64,000 bases of DNA from Dromiciops gliroides. Taxonomy: Eukaryota > Chordata > Mammalia > Microbiotheria > Microbiotheriidae. The stretch is taken from positions 418,731,669-418,795,668 of the forward strand of contig NC_057862.1 in NCBI RefSeq assembly GCF_019393635.1, given 5' to 3'. The notes beneath the pieces are model-generated. The model was not told the origin of the DNA. It was given only the letters and a program-made list of their open reading frames with translations, and did no database searches. Below, piece after piece: positions 10,733 through 21,128 of the stretch; position 1 is the first letter of the stretch, and each line of letters starts with the position of its first letter. Both the position numbers and the translations under genes were made by a program.

Positions 10733-10896
10733 TATATTTACATGTATATATAACCTATATCAGATTACCTACTAAGGAAGGGGGGTGGGGAGGGGAGGGA
10801 GGGGAGGGAGGGAGAAAAATTGGAAATCTTAGAAAAGCAAATGTTGAAAACTATCTCTACATGTAACTAGAAAATAATAAAAACTTTTATTTTTTA
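9899..10896 (+). mobile_element. 5'-truncated L1 LINE, 3' kilobase
   Basis: The perfect 17-base TSD AAAAAGGAAATAATACA lies at 9882-9898 and 10897-10913, which proves a single target-primed insertion. It encodes the end of ORF2, with the zinc-knuckle-like block [20 protein letters not shown] near 10010-10070. A frameshift around 10295 breaks the frame. The 3' UTR holds an expanded TA/CA repeat, a G-rich tract and a polyadenylation signal. Confidence 0.92.
10690..10745. repeat. (TA)n(CA)n microsatellite in L1 3' UTR
   Basis: About 17 TA units, then CA units, at the L1 position where unexpanded copies read GTACATATATAACC (compare 18910). Confidence 0.92.
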
Positions 10897-10924
10897 AAAA
10901 AGGAAATAATACAAGTAGATAACC

Positions 10925-11350
10925 ACTTCTAGGGAATGTTATAGTAGATTCCTCACATATTTGGAAGTAGGAAGGAATTAGGGAGCCATTGATGATACCT
11001 GAATGGAAGACTGAGGAAGAGTGAGATGGTCAAATCTTCATTTTAGGACTATCAATTTGGTAGCTGTAGGGGCTGAATTGAAGAGGGAAGAGACCAGAAG
11101 GAAGGAAACCAATGAATAGGCTATTATAATAGCAAGAGCTAATGAGGGCATAAACTAGGATAATGGTTATAGGAGTGGAGAGAAGGGGATATTGTGGATA
11201 TTGTGAGAGATATTGTGGCTGTAGAGATAGATAGTAAGATCTGACAACAAATTAGATATGGGGAATAAAGGAGTTAGAGTCCCTGGGAGGTGGTGAATTC
11301 ACCAATAGAGAGTTTTTGAAAAAGAAGAGAAGGCCTAAGACAGAGCCTTG
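10925..11350 (+). repeat. Ancient interspersed repeat, unnamed
   Basis: Landmarks familiar from other mammalian genomes are visible (GGGAGCCATTGATG, ATCAATTTGGTAGCTG, CAACAAATTAGATATGGGG). I do not trust my recall of the family name. No coding capacity. Confidence 0.45.
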
Positions 11351-11369
11351 AGAGGCATAAGCCTTTAGA

Positions 11370-11570
11370 CACAGAATGGCATAGTGGATAAAGTGTTGGA
11401 CATGGAGTCAGGAAGATCCAAGCTCAGATCCTACCTCTCATACTAACTAGCTGTATATTTCTAGACAAGACATTTAACCCCATGAGTTTCCATTTCCTCA
11501 TCTATAAAATGAAGAAATTGGACCAGATGGCCTTCTGAGGTCCTTCCCAGCTTGAAACCTATGTCATCAG
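11370..11570 (+). repeat. MIR-type CORE-SINE
   Basis: Complete but diverged. Head GGCATAGTGGATAAAG, CORE ACTAGCTGTATATTTC, tail TCATCTATAAAATGAAG. Confidence 0.7.
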
Positions 11571-11639
11571 CTCATGGAAGTGGGGAGGAAATACTTTGCA
11601 ATAGCTTCTGTGGAGAGTGTGTCAGTCAAGAAAGATTTA

Positions 11640-11794
11640 GGGGCAGTTAGGTGGCACAGTGGATAAAGCACCTGCCCTGGATTCAGGAGGACCTGAGTTC
11701 AAATCCGGCTCAAACACTTGACACTTACTAGCTGTGTGACCCTGGGCAAGTCACTTAACCCTCACTGCCCTGCAAAAAAAAAAAAAAAGAAGAA
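11640..11794 (+). repeat. WSINE1-like SINE, type II
   Basis: The TSD AAGAAAGATTTA lies immediately upstream of the element (about 11627) and again at 11795. Confidence 0.9.
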
Positions 11795-12229
11795 AGAAAG
11801 ATTTAAAGATCTACAGAGTTACTACAGAACAGGAAAGTTGAATTTAGATAATTTTTTTTTAAGCAAATCCAGTTGTCACAGTTATGTGACCTTCTCTAGA
11901 AATGGTTAACAGCAACTTAACAGAGATGATGGCTATAAATAATCCAGGGTTGGGGTTTGTATCAAACTAAATATATCAAACTCCACCTTATATCAAAATT
12001 ACTTACATACATGTTGTATCCCTGATAAGCTACCCTTCCTCCCAAACCATGCTGCCCAGGAACACAGAGCACAAAGACCCAAAGTCCTCTTCCCTGCTTC
12101 AGGAAGACACGGCATATCATGAAGCAAAACCTTTGATATTCATCTCTCCCCTACCCAAATCCTAAAAGCTAGCAGCACGAGGCCCTGGTACCATAATCAT
12201 ATTAGAATGCTTACAATTTCAAGTTGGCA

Positions 12230-13500
12230 CTGAGAAGACTGAGGCTTTCTGACAAGAACTCTTCCCAGCAGCTTCCCTTTTATTCTTCAAAACTGCTTAG
12301 CATCCTCCTCTCCTCTCTATGTTCTATACCTCTATCACAAGAAAAGATATATCCCTCCTACTTCCCTCTGCTAATCCCTCTGCCTGTTCCCTTGATATCA
12401 TTCCCCCCTGCCTCCTCCAAGATCTTGATCCATCCCCCTCTTCTCTATATATATCTTGAATCTCTCTCTCACTACTGGCTCTTTCTCATGTGCCCACAAA
12501 AAATGTTCAGGTCTCCCCAATCCTAAAAAAGACTTTCCTTTATCATTCTAATCTGTCTGGAGTCTATCCTTATTTCTTTCCTCCCTTTCACTTCTAAACC
12601 TCTTGAAAAATATTTCTAAACCCAATCCTTTCATGTCCACACATTTTCTTCTCAACTTCTTACAATTCAGGAGTTGTCCCTACAACTCTGTGGAAATTGC
12701 TCTCTCTAAAATCAACAATGTTTAAATCATCATATCCATTGGACTTTTTTTTGTTGTTGTTTGTTCTCATCTCCTTGATTTGTCCATGGCTTTTTTGTTG
12801 TTGTTGTTGTTTGTTTGTTTGTTTGGGGTTTTTCTGGTGAGGCAATTGGGGTTAAGTGACTTGCCCAGGGTCACACAGCTAGTAAGTGTTAAGTGTCTGA
12901 GGCCAGATTTGAACTCAGGTCCTCCTGAATCCTGGGCTGGTGCTCTATCCACTGTGTCACCTAGCTGTCCCAGTCCATGGCTTTTAACACCATTATCTAT
13001 CCTCCTTCCAAAGGAAGGATAATAGAGACATCACACTCTCTTCCATTTCTTCACACTTCTCTATCCTTTTCTTCTTTGTCTCTTACTGGATCCTTGTTCT
13101 CTTCCCTTAATGTGGGTATTCCCCCAAGGGTTTATCCTCGGATTTCTGAATTTCTCTCATTACTCTTTTCCCCTTGTTAATCTCAACTCCCAGGGTTCAA
13201 TGGCCATCTCTTTTCAGATCTCTCCTAAATCTATTTTCCAATCCTGAGCTCCATACTCTTATCTCTAATTATCTAAAGAACTTCCCCTAGATGTTCCATC
13301 AGCACCTTAAATGAAACATGTCTAAAACCAAGCTCATTCCCACCCCACCCCCAACCCCCTGCCAAATAAGCTCTAAAGTCCTCAGTGGTTTACCACTAGC
13401 TCCAGATTATAAACTTCTAGAGAGCAGGAACAGGGTCATTTTACTTCTATCTTTGTGCCTCCAACACTACTCATGTTTATTGTATTGTTCAATTTTTGTT
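12230..13500 (+). mobile_element. L2 LINE, eroded reverse transcriptase region and tail
   Basis: Stop-ridden plus-strand frames keep RT-like blocks. Near 13109-13175 the frame reads NVGIPPRVYPRISEFLSLLF, which I read as a decayed form of the RT motif VGVPQGSVLGPLLF. The 3' UTR end (AGAGAGCAGGAACAGGGTC, CTTTGTGCCTCC) is at 13420-13470. The SINE at 12795 interrupts it. It is non-functional. Confidence 0.6.
12795..12972 (-). repeat. WSINE1-like SINE, type I, in L2
   Basis: The TSD GTCCATGGCTTTT lies at 12782-12794 and again at 12973-12985. The tail is unusual, (GTT)n then (GTTT)n, that is (AAC)n/(AAAC)n on the sense strand. Confidence 0.92.
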
Positions 13501-13574
13501 TGAAATCTATAAAAGCAGTAAATGGTAAAACTGTATACATAATGAGCTAATATTCTAAAAACATTTCCAGGCCA

Positions 13575-13718
13575 GGTCTCATATTCCCAACTGTTGTTTG
13601 TTCTTTATTCTCAGGGGTTGATATGACTTGCAGTGAATTGGATTTAAGTGAGGCAGGCCTATACAAAGTCACCAGCCTCTCACTCTCTCCTCCAGAGCCA
13701 TCTGGGTCCAGTAGCAAG

Positions 13719-13771
<53 letters not shown>

Positions 13772-13812
13772 GATACATACATACACACACATATATACAT
13801 ATATACATATAG

Positions 13813-13885
<73 letters not shown>

Positions 13886-14040
13886 AGGACTACTGGAGAT
13901 GGCTCTGGATGTTTAAATTAATTGGGGTTAAGTGACTTGCCCAGGGTCACACAGCTAGTGTGTCTAAGGTGAGATTTGAACTCAGGTCCTCCCAACTCCA
14001 GGGCCAGTACTCTATCTACTATACCACCTAGCTACTCTCC
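13575..14040 (-). repeat. Longer marsupial CORE-SINE (MAR1-like), split by a microsatellite
   Basis: The 3' unique part lies at 13575-13715 (CCAGAGCCATCTGGGTCCAG on the plus strand). The CORE and head lie at 13890-14040 (CACACAGCTAG, CACCTAGCTACTC). The same 3' part occurs in the plus-strand copy at 27446. The CA/TA repeat has grown inside the element. Confidence 0.7.
13720..13882. repeat. Complex (CA)n(TACA)n(CA)n(TA)n microsatellite
   Basis: A pure CA block, a TACATATAGATACATACATA block repeated twice, a second CA block, then about 16 TA units. Confidence 0.93.
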
Positions 14041-14313
14041 ACCATTAGGCCTAAGGGTGAAGTGGTACTTTGGCCTATAGGTTAGAGCCCATGGGTCAAA
14101 TCTAATAAGATGTATTGAGAATGAATGTACAATATGGCCTGACTTCAAAAAGTCAACTATATAAATACAGAGTGGTGGAACTGTGACTAGAAAAGATCTG
14201 AGGGCTTTACTGAATTGTAAGCTCAAAAGCTAAAGCAATCTTTAAGAGAAGTAGTGTTCAGAATGAGAAATGGAAAAACCTCATTGTTTTCCTATACTTT
14301 ACCCCCTCCTCCA

Positions 14314-14341
14314 TACACACACACACACACACACACACACA
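14314..14341. repeat. (CA)n microsatellite
   Basis: Thirteen or so CA units in unique sequence. Confidence 0.92.
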
Positions 14342-14434
14342 ATCAGATCACAGCTAGATCACAATATGCTGTTCAGTTTGGGGTGCCTATTTTAGGAAGA
14401 TATTTTAGGCAGGTCCCCAATGATACTACAACAA

Positions 14435-14695
14435 ATGAGCAGCTAGGTGGCACAGTGGATAGAGCACTGGAACTGGAGTAAGAATCATCTTCTTAAACTC
14501 AAACCTGGCCTCAGATACCTCCTAGTTGTGTGACCCTGGGCAAGTCACTTAACCCTATTTGCTTCAGTTTCCTCATCTGTAAAATGAATTGGAGAAGGAA
14601 ATGGCGAACCACTATTGTATCTTTGCCAAGAAAATCCCAAATAGTGTTACAAAGAGTCAGACACAACTGAAAAAATGACTGAACAACAACATTGG
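14435..14695 (+). repeat. CORE-SINE with RTE/BovB-like 3' tail
   Basis: The SINE head and CORE continue into GAGAAGGAAATGGCGAACC, then TACAAAGAGTCAGACACAACTG and an (AAC)n end. That tail resembles the 3' ends of RTE/BovB LINEs, so mobilisation by an RTE rather than L1 is inferred. Confidence 0.75.
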
Positions 14696-15369
14696 AACAA
14701 AATGAGACATGCAAAAGTTATTCACAGTTAGCAAAAGATGATGGACTTAACCATATTAGGAGAAGGTATCGGGCAATAACAAAAAAAAAAAACTAAAAAT
14801 GTTTTAGAAATAAGTTTAAGTCATTGGGAAGAGGGGTGAGATGAAATAGGTGGTTCCCTCCCCCCAAGCCTCTGTAACCTTTAAAACACAGAGAGGTCAA
14901 ACAAAGACAGCACGAAGGCAGTTTCCAGATAAGACACATAGGTTACTTGGGATATATAACAGGAAGAACCTCCTTACATTCCTTGCATCAATCTTCACAT
15001 CCCCTGGAAGGATTTTTGGGGCCAGTGTGACCTGAAGTCCTGAGTTAAGCATTAAACAAAGCAAGAAATCTGGTCTCTCATCCACACAGGACTAGGTTCA
15101 AACAATTCAAAAAAGTCTTCCCACAAAGTATATTCAACAGGAATAGGCACTGAGGACACCTCAAGTTGATTCAACTGAATGAAGCTCTCTTGCTATCTAG
15201 ATCCACCCACCAAACCTCCAACCACCAGTGAGTAAGTGAAGTCTATAACCTGAGCCCTTAGTTCCCTGAGGCAACCAAGTCTCAGTACCTTTTAAGGAAC
15301 CTCTCCTCTCTCCTCCCTACCCTCCAAGTTTAACTGGCATAGGGGCTGGGGTTAAGACATTGCTCCTAC

Positions 15370-15587
15370 CACAAAACAACATTGACAAACTGGACCTTGT
15401 CCAGAGGAAAGTGATTAGGAGAGTAAAAAGAATGGAGAATGATGTAGAAGCATTGGTAAAAAGGAATAGATGAAAAAAACTTGAAGGGGAACATAGAAGC
15501 AGTTTTCAAGTAGTCAAAAGGCTGTCACAGTGAAGAGGGATTAAACGTGTTCTGCTTGATCCCAGAGTGCAGAACTAAGAGCATTGG
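15370..15587 (+). repeat. L3/CR1-like LINE 3' fragment
   Basis: Motifs such as CTTGTCCAGAGGAAAGTGAT and GGGATTAAACGTGTTCTGCT match the 3' region of mammalian L3/CR1. The following LTR interrupts it. Confidence 0.6.
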
Positions 15588-15591
15588 GGTA

Positions 15592-16099
15592 TGTGAGATT
15601 TAAAATTGGATATTAGATCATAAATCTCCCCTACTTAACCTTTCCCTTAATTTATCTCCCAAACTAGTAAATGGAAGCAGCTTTTGGTTTTCTAGATAGA
15701 CCTTTTTATTTATAGTTATGATAGTCACAAGGTGATGTTGATTAGAAGGATAGGAAAGTAGAAACACAATACAAATCGTCTTAAGTCTAAGCTTAGTCTA
15801 TATTCCTTATAAAAACTCACCAAACCGACAAGGCCACCTTTGGAGAGAGAGTCTGTGCCGCGCCGTCAGGAGTCCCGCCAAGCAGGCAAAAAAAAAGCCT
15901 CCTCTTGTTCTCTCCACCCCGGAAGTCAAAAAACCCGGCAGGCAGTCTCACATGCGCAGCAGGCGGACTGTACCCGGCAGGCAGTCTGACATGCGCAGCA
16001 GGCGGACTGTTCATCTCCTCCCCAAAAGGGTGGTCCTTGAAAAACTGGCGTCTTTCAGTTATCCTAACCGACTGTTAAAAACTTTCATATTTTACCACA
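15592..16099 (-). mobile_element. Solo LTR with 4-bp TSD GGTA
   Basis: On the plus strand it runs from TGTGAGATT to TTTACCACA, flanked by GGTA at 15588-15591 and 16100-16103. Removing it rejoins AGCATTGG with GGTAGAAG, a plausible L3 sequence. On the minus strand the U3 side holds two 39-bp direct repeats (15933-15971 and 15972-16010), like duplicated LTR enhancers. A polyadenylation motif, the complement of TTTATTTATA, lies near 15705. A 4-bp TSD suits a gammaretrovirus-like (class I) element. No viral genes are present. Confidence 0.8.
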
Positions 16100-16103
16100 G
16101 GTA

Positions 16104-17290
16104 GAAGATCCAGTGGCTTCCTGTTGTTTCTAAGGTAAAATGCAAACTCCTCTGTCTGACATCAGAAGCCTTTTGAAATCTGGTCCATGGTCATTCATTA
16201 AAGTGCCTACTCTGTGCCAGGCACTCTACTAAGTGCTGGGGATACAAATATGAAAAAAAAAAGATGGTCCCTGTCCTCGAGGAACTTACATTCTCATGAG
16301 GAAAGACAAAATACAAAAAGCTGAAAAGCTGGAATGGGGGTTGGGAGGTAGAGAAGGGAAGAAGGAACCTGACTGGGGTGGGGAAGCTCATGGTGGGGAA
16401 TCTGTCAAGGAAGTTTAAAAGCAGTGCAGTCAGGTGAGTGATGAGGAGATATTTGAATTGAGTGAGCTCTCCTGTTAAACTGAGGTTGGGAGTTCATAGC
16501 CCCACATTCCAATCAAAGAGGCAAAGGGTAGTAATGAGGTAGAGAGCCAAGGTAGATAAGATCTTACAGGTTCCAACTGATTTTTCCAGGTTCCTTACTT
16601 TTTATTCCTCTTCTTGCAATCTACCACTGTGGTCCAGCTGGCCTACTTGCCTGTCCTTATAGCATCTAACTCCTCCATGCCTTTCCACAGACTGTCCCCC
16701 ATGCTTGGAATGCACTCCCTCCTCAATGTGGAAGAATTTCTGCCTTCTACTAGAGCCCAGCTAAAGTGCCACCTACTAGCAAGGCATTTTCTGATCCCTG
16801 ATGCCCTTTCTCCTTCCTTCAGGTGCTAGTGTCACACCCCACTCCTCAGCGAAACGACTTTGTGGTGGTTTTGATGGTGGATAGAGAATTGACCTTGAAG
16901 CCAGAACGACTTGGGTTCAAGCCCCAACTCTGACATAGTGGCAGTGTGACCCTTGGCCTGTCATTCAACCTGTCAGTGTTTCATCTTGGTAATTCTAAGA
17001 CTGACTTGCAGAAAATGTACAGACCTATATTAGTTGGGGGAATTTCCCTATGCTAGTGAAATTAAGGGTACAATCCTATATTGATATATAGGATATATAC
17101 TAGTACATAATTCTCCATATTGGTACATATGTGAGTATATGTTATTTATTTCCTGATAGAATAAAAGCTCTTCAAGGACAGGGACTATTTCCTTTTGTTT
17201 CATTTTATTTTTATCCTCAGTATACAGGCACAGTGCCGAGCAAAGAAGAAATGTTTAAGAAATTCTTGTTGATTAATTGATTAAAGTTGT
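16104..17290 (+). repeat. L2 and other ancient repeat fragments
   Basis: L2-like coding and tail pieces lie at 16104-16190, 16570-16850 and 17155-17285. A different old repeat (GTGCCAGGCACTCTACTAAG) lies at 16190-16560 and a MIR head and CORE at 16865-16990. No frame is open for long. Confidence 0.5.
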
Positions 17291-17339
17291 AGGTGAGAGA
17301 TTTCAGGAAAGAAATACTTGCTAACAATTAGCACTGTCT

Positions 17340-17900
17340 GCTAGGAAAAGAAGGGAAATGTCAATTGGGAAAAAAATCTTTACATCAAATATCTCTGATA
17401 AAGGTCTGATATCCAAGATATAGAGACTGATAACAGAAATATGTTAAGACCAAGAGCTATTCCTCAATCACTTTGCAATCAAAGAATATAAAAAGCAATT
17501 CCTTAAAGAACTGCAAACTATGAACAGTCATGTGAAAGATTATTCCAAATATATAATAATCAGACAAATGAAAAGCAAAACAACTGCAGTTTCTGGCTAA
17601 TTGGTAAAAATAACAAAATAATAGGAAGAGTCAGTGTTGAGGGCCTATGAAAAGACAGGCCCACTGATACATATATGTTATTTACATACACATATTTATA
17701 TAATGTAAGTGTATATATATGTTTAAGCATAACATTTACTTATATATGTCAGTAAAGCTTTGAAAATGGTCAAACCATTTAAGAAAGCAATTTGAAATTA
17801 CACTAAGAAAATGACTAGTATGTTCATGACATTTGACTCAGAAACCTCAGCCCTAGGCAAATATACTGCCCCCCAAAAAGAACTTCTGAAACAGTTAAAA
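17340..17900 (+). mobile_element. Old L1 ORF2 C-terminal fragment
   Basis: Decayed blocks correspond to SDKGLISK (TCTGATAAAGGTCTGATATC) and to the helix before the CW motif. Many substitutions are present. Confidence 0.55.
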
Positions 17901-17911
17901 AAAAAAAGGCA

Positions 17912-18064
17912 GGGGCAGCTAGGTGACACAATGGATAGAGCACCGGCCCTGGAGTCAGGAGTACCTGAGTTCAAATCCGGCCCCAGACACTTAACACTTA
18001 GTAGCTGTGTGACTCTGGGCAAGTCATTTAACCCCAATTGCCTCACTAAAAAAAAAAAAAAAAG
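17912..18064 (+). repeat. WSINE1-like SINE, type I
   Basis: Full-length with poly(A). The box A region is mutated (AGGTGACACAATGG). Confidence 0.9.
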
Positions 18065-18301
18065 GAAGAAGAAGAAGAAGAGTACTAGGGGAAAAATTGG
18101 GAAAAGGAATGAGTGATGCAAGAAAAGTATGAAAAGAGAATTAACAGCTGGGTAAGAGAGGCACAAAAAATACTGAAGAAAATAATACTTTAAAAACCAG
18201 AACTGGCCAAATGGTAAATGAGGCATAAAATCTACCAAAGAGAAGAACTACTTAAAAAGCAGAATTGGCCAAATGAAAAAAAGGTACAAAATCTCTCTTT
18301 C

Positions 18302-19078
18302 TCTCAATTAGGGAATGGCTGAACAAGTTGTGGTATATGAATGTAATGGAATACTATTGTGCTGTAAGAAAAGATGAGAAGGAGGATTTCAGAGAAACCT
18401 GGAAGGACTTGCATGAACTGATGCTGAGTGAGATAACCAGAACCAGGAGAACATAATACACAGTATAAATAACATTATGTTGATCAACTGTGATAGACTT
18501 GATTCTTCTTAGCAATACCATGGTCCAAGATAGTTCCAAAGGTCTCATGATGGACAAGGCTCTCCAAATCCAGAAAAAAAAAAAAACCAAACCTGTGGAA
18601 TCTAGATGCAGATCGAACCATACCATTTCTTTTTTTGTTTGTTTGTTTGTTTGTTTGCGGGGCAATGAGGGTTAAGTGATTTGCCCAGGGTCACTCAGCT
18701 AGTAAGTGTCAAGTGTCTGAGGCCAGATTTGAACTCAGGTACTTCTGAATCCAGGGCCAGTGCTTAATTCACTGCACCACCTAGCTGTCCCCTAAACCAC
18801 ACTATTTCTATTGGTTTTTTGTTGTTGTTGTTTTTCTTTTTTGAGGTTTTTCCCTTTTGTTCTGATTCTTCTCTCATAACATGACAATGCAGAAATATGT
18901 TTAATGTGATTGTACATATATAACCTATATCAGATTACTTGCTGTCTTGGGGAAGGGGAAGGGAGGGGAGGGAGGGAGAAAAATTTGAAACTAGAAATCT
19001 TATAAAAACAAATGTTGAAAACTATCTCTAAATGTAATTGGAAAATAATAAAATATTTATATGGAAAAAAAGAAGCAA
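18302..19078 (+). mobile_element. 5'-truncated L1 inserted in L1 ORF1
   Basis: It starts within the GEWLNKLW-type block (AGGGAATGGCTGAACAAG) and continues through the ORF2 stop, a G-rich 3' UTR tract and the A-rich end. ORF1 sequence of another L1 lies on both sides. The target duplication is not clear. Confidence 0.75.
18631..18794 (-). repeat. WSINE1-like SINE, type II, in L1 3' UTR
   Basis: The TSD AACCA(T/C)AC(C/T)ATTTCT lies at 18616-18630 and 18795-18809. The tail is (GTTT)n on the plus strand. Confidence 0.92.
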
Positions 19079-19186
19079 TGAAAGAGTAAAAGGAATGAAA
19101 AAATGGAAGAAAATGTGAAATATCTCAATGGAAAAACAACTGGAAAAGAGATCAAAAAGAGAAAATTTAAGAATTATTGGATTACT

Positions 19187-19347
19187 TTTTTTTCTTTCTT
19201 TTTTTTTTTTTGGTGAGGCAACTGGGGTTAAGTGATTTGCCCAGGGTCACACAGCTAGTAAGTGTTAAGTGTCTGAGGTTGGATTTGAACTCAGGTCCTC
19301 CTGACTCCAGGGCCAGAGCTCTATCCACTGTACCACCTGGCTGCCCC
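19187..19347 (-). repeat. WSINE1-like SINE, type I, in L1 ORF1
   Basis: Flanked by TGGATTACT on each side (about 19178 and 19348). Confidence 0.9.
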
Positions 19348-20201
19348 CTGGATTACTAATGAAAGCCATGATCAAAGGAAGAGCCTAGATATTGTATTTC
19401 AAGAAATTATTAAGGAACCTGCCCTGCTTTCTTACATCTAGAGGGTAAAATAGAAATTGGCAGAATCTACCAACAACCTCCTGAAAGGGATCCCAAAATG
19501 AAAACTCCTAGGAATATTATAGCCAAATTCCAGAGCTCCCTTGTCAAAGAGAAAAGACTTCCAGCAGCCAGAAAGAAACAATTCAAATATTGTGGAGCCA
19601 CAGTTAGGATCATACAAGATTTAGTAGCTTCTACATTAAAGGAGCATAGGGCTTGGAATATGATAGTCCTGGAAAGCATGGTGCTAGGATTACAACCAAG
19701 AAAAACTGACCCAGCAAAACTAAGTGTAATTCTTCAGGGGAAAAATGGATATTTAATGAAATAGAGACTTTTCAAGCATTCCTGATGAAAATACCAGAGC
19801 TGAATAGAAAATCTAAGACTCGGGAGAAACATAAAAAGGTAAACATGAAAGAAACTCAATAAACTCAATAAGGGACTCAATAAACTGCTTACATTCTTAT
19901 ATGGGAAGATGATACATGTAACTCCTAAGAACTTTATCATTGTTAGGGCAGTTAAAAAGGAGTTTACATAGACAAGAAGACATGGGTGTGAGTTGATTAT
20001 GTTGGAATGATCCCCCCAAAAAATGAAGGGGTGAGAAAGAGGGATGCACTGGGAGAGAGGGAAAAGGAGAGATAGAATGATGAAATTTTCCTACATAAAA
20101 GAGACACACAAGGAAGCACCTTTACAATAGAGGGGGAAATGGGGAGAGAGGGTGGTAGGCAATGCTTGAGCCTCACTCTCATTGGAATTGGTTCAAAGAG
20201 G

Positions 20202-20217
20202 GAATATATATATATAT

Positions 20218-20270
<53 letters not shown>

Positions 20271-20282
20271 CATACATATATA
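20202..20282. repeat. (TA)n(CA)n(TA)n microsatellite
   Basis: It sits in the L1 inter-ORF region. Confidence 0.92.
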
Positions 20283-20960
20283 GTTGTGTATAGAAATGTA
20301 ACTTACCCAATTGGGAAACAGGAGGGGAAGGAAATAAAATAAAGAGAAGGATGAAAGAAGGGAGAACAGATTAAGGGAGGCGGTGGTTATAAGCAAAAAA
20401 GATCTTTGAAGTGGGACAGAATAAAAATAGGGAGAGAAAAGAAGAAAAAGAAGAAAGTGGGATGGAAGGAAAAACACAGTAATCATAACTGTGAATGGGA
20501 ATGGGATGAGCTCACCCATAAAATGGAAGCAGATAGAAGAATAGATAAGAAATCAGAATTCAAGAATATGAGATACAGTTGAAACAGAAAGAAACACATA
20601 GTAAGAATTCCTTACTATGCAGAATTAACACGTGGAAAAATATGTACAAAAATTCACTGGAGAAAAGAACTCTTTAAAAAGAAGAATTGGCCAAATGGAA
20701 AAAGCAAAAAGAGACCTAATTAAAAGAGATAATTAGGAAAACTGCATTTGTTAAAAGGCATTGTAGACAATGAAGTAATATCAACAATTTTTATAGCAAG
20801 TTTCTCTGATAAAGGTCTCATTTCTCAAATTTATACTGAGTATAGAACTGAGTCAAACTTATAAAAGAGCTATCCCCCAATTGATAAATGGTCAAAGAAT
20901 ATAAACAGTTTTCAGAAGGAATCAAAGCTATCTATAGTCATGTGAAAGAATGTTCTAAAT

Positions 20961-21128
20961 CCTAGCTTCTTAAACTGTGGGTCATGACCCCTCTTGTAGC
21001 TGAATGGGGTGGGGGGCGGGGTCATGAAAATTTTGCTAACAGTAAAAGGTTATGTATACCTGTTTCATGTACCTATATACCCAGGGTCCTGTAAGGGGTG
21101 AGGAGTGGAAAACTTTTAAGAAGCCCAG
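20961..21128 (+). mobile_element. hAT-like non-autonomous DNA transposon
   Basis: A 168-bp element with imperfect terminal inverted repeats (CCTAGCTTCTTAAAC; inverted CTGGGCTTCTTAAAAG). It sits inside the L1 helix-coding region, whose sequence TTCTAAATCACT is interrupted and partly duplicated. A reverse-oriented relative is at 42436. It has no transposase. Length and 8-bp-class target site suggest the hAT superfamily. Confidence 0.6.

Larger units (their letters stand above)
9755..10960 (+). repeat. MIR-type SINE split by an L1
   Basis: The tRNA-like and CORE parts lie at 9755-9881 and the tail resumes at 10914. The L1 at 9899-10896 separates the two halves and duplicates 17 bases of the MIR. 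Confidence 0.65.
18065..20600 (+). mobile_element. L1 LINE: ORF1 and start of ORF2, split by a second L1
   Basis: The ORF1 coiled-coil part is at 18065-18300. ORF1 resumes at 19079 and runs to about 19830, interrupted by a SINE at 19187. Bases 19498-19764 encode the ORF1p C-terminal domain, with NIIAKFQSS and PAKLSVILQGK matching the L1 ORF1p pattern. After a 600-base inter-ORF region with a microsatellite, 20480-20600 resembles the beginning of ORF2 endonuclease (TVNGNGMSSPIK). Frameshifts make it non-functional. Confidence 0.65.

Noticed and set aside
17798..18238. Minus-strand 146-codon frame with a hydrophobic stretch, suggesting a membrane protein
   Set aside because: The hydrophobic part is poly(A)-derived Phe/Leu from a SINE tail, and the rest is SINE and L1 sequence.
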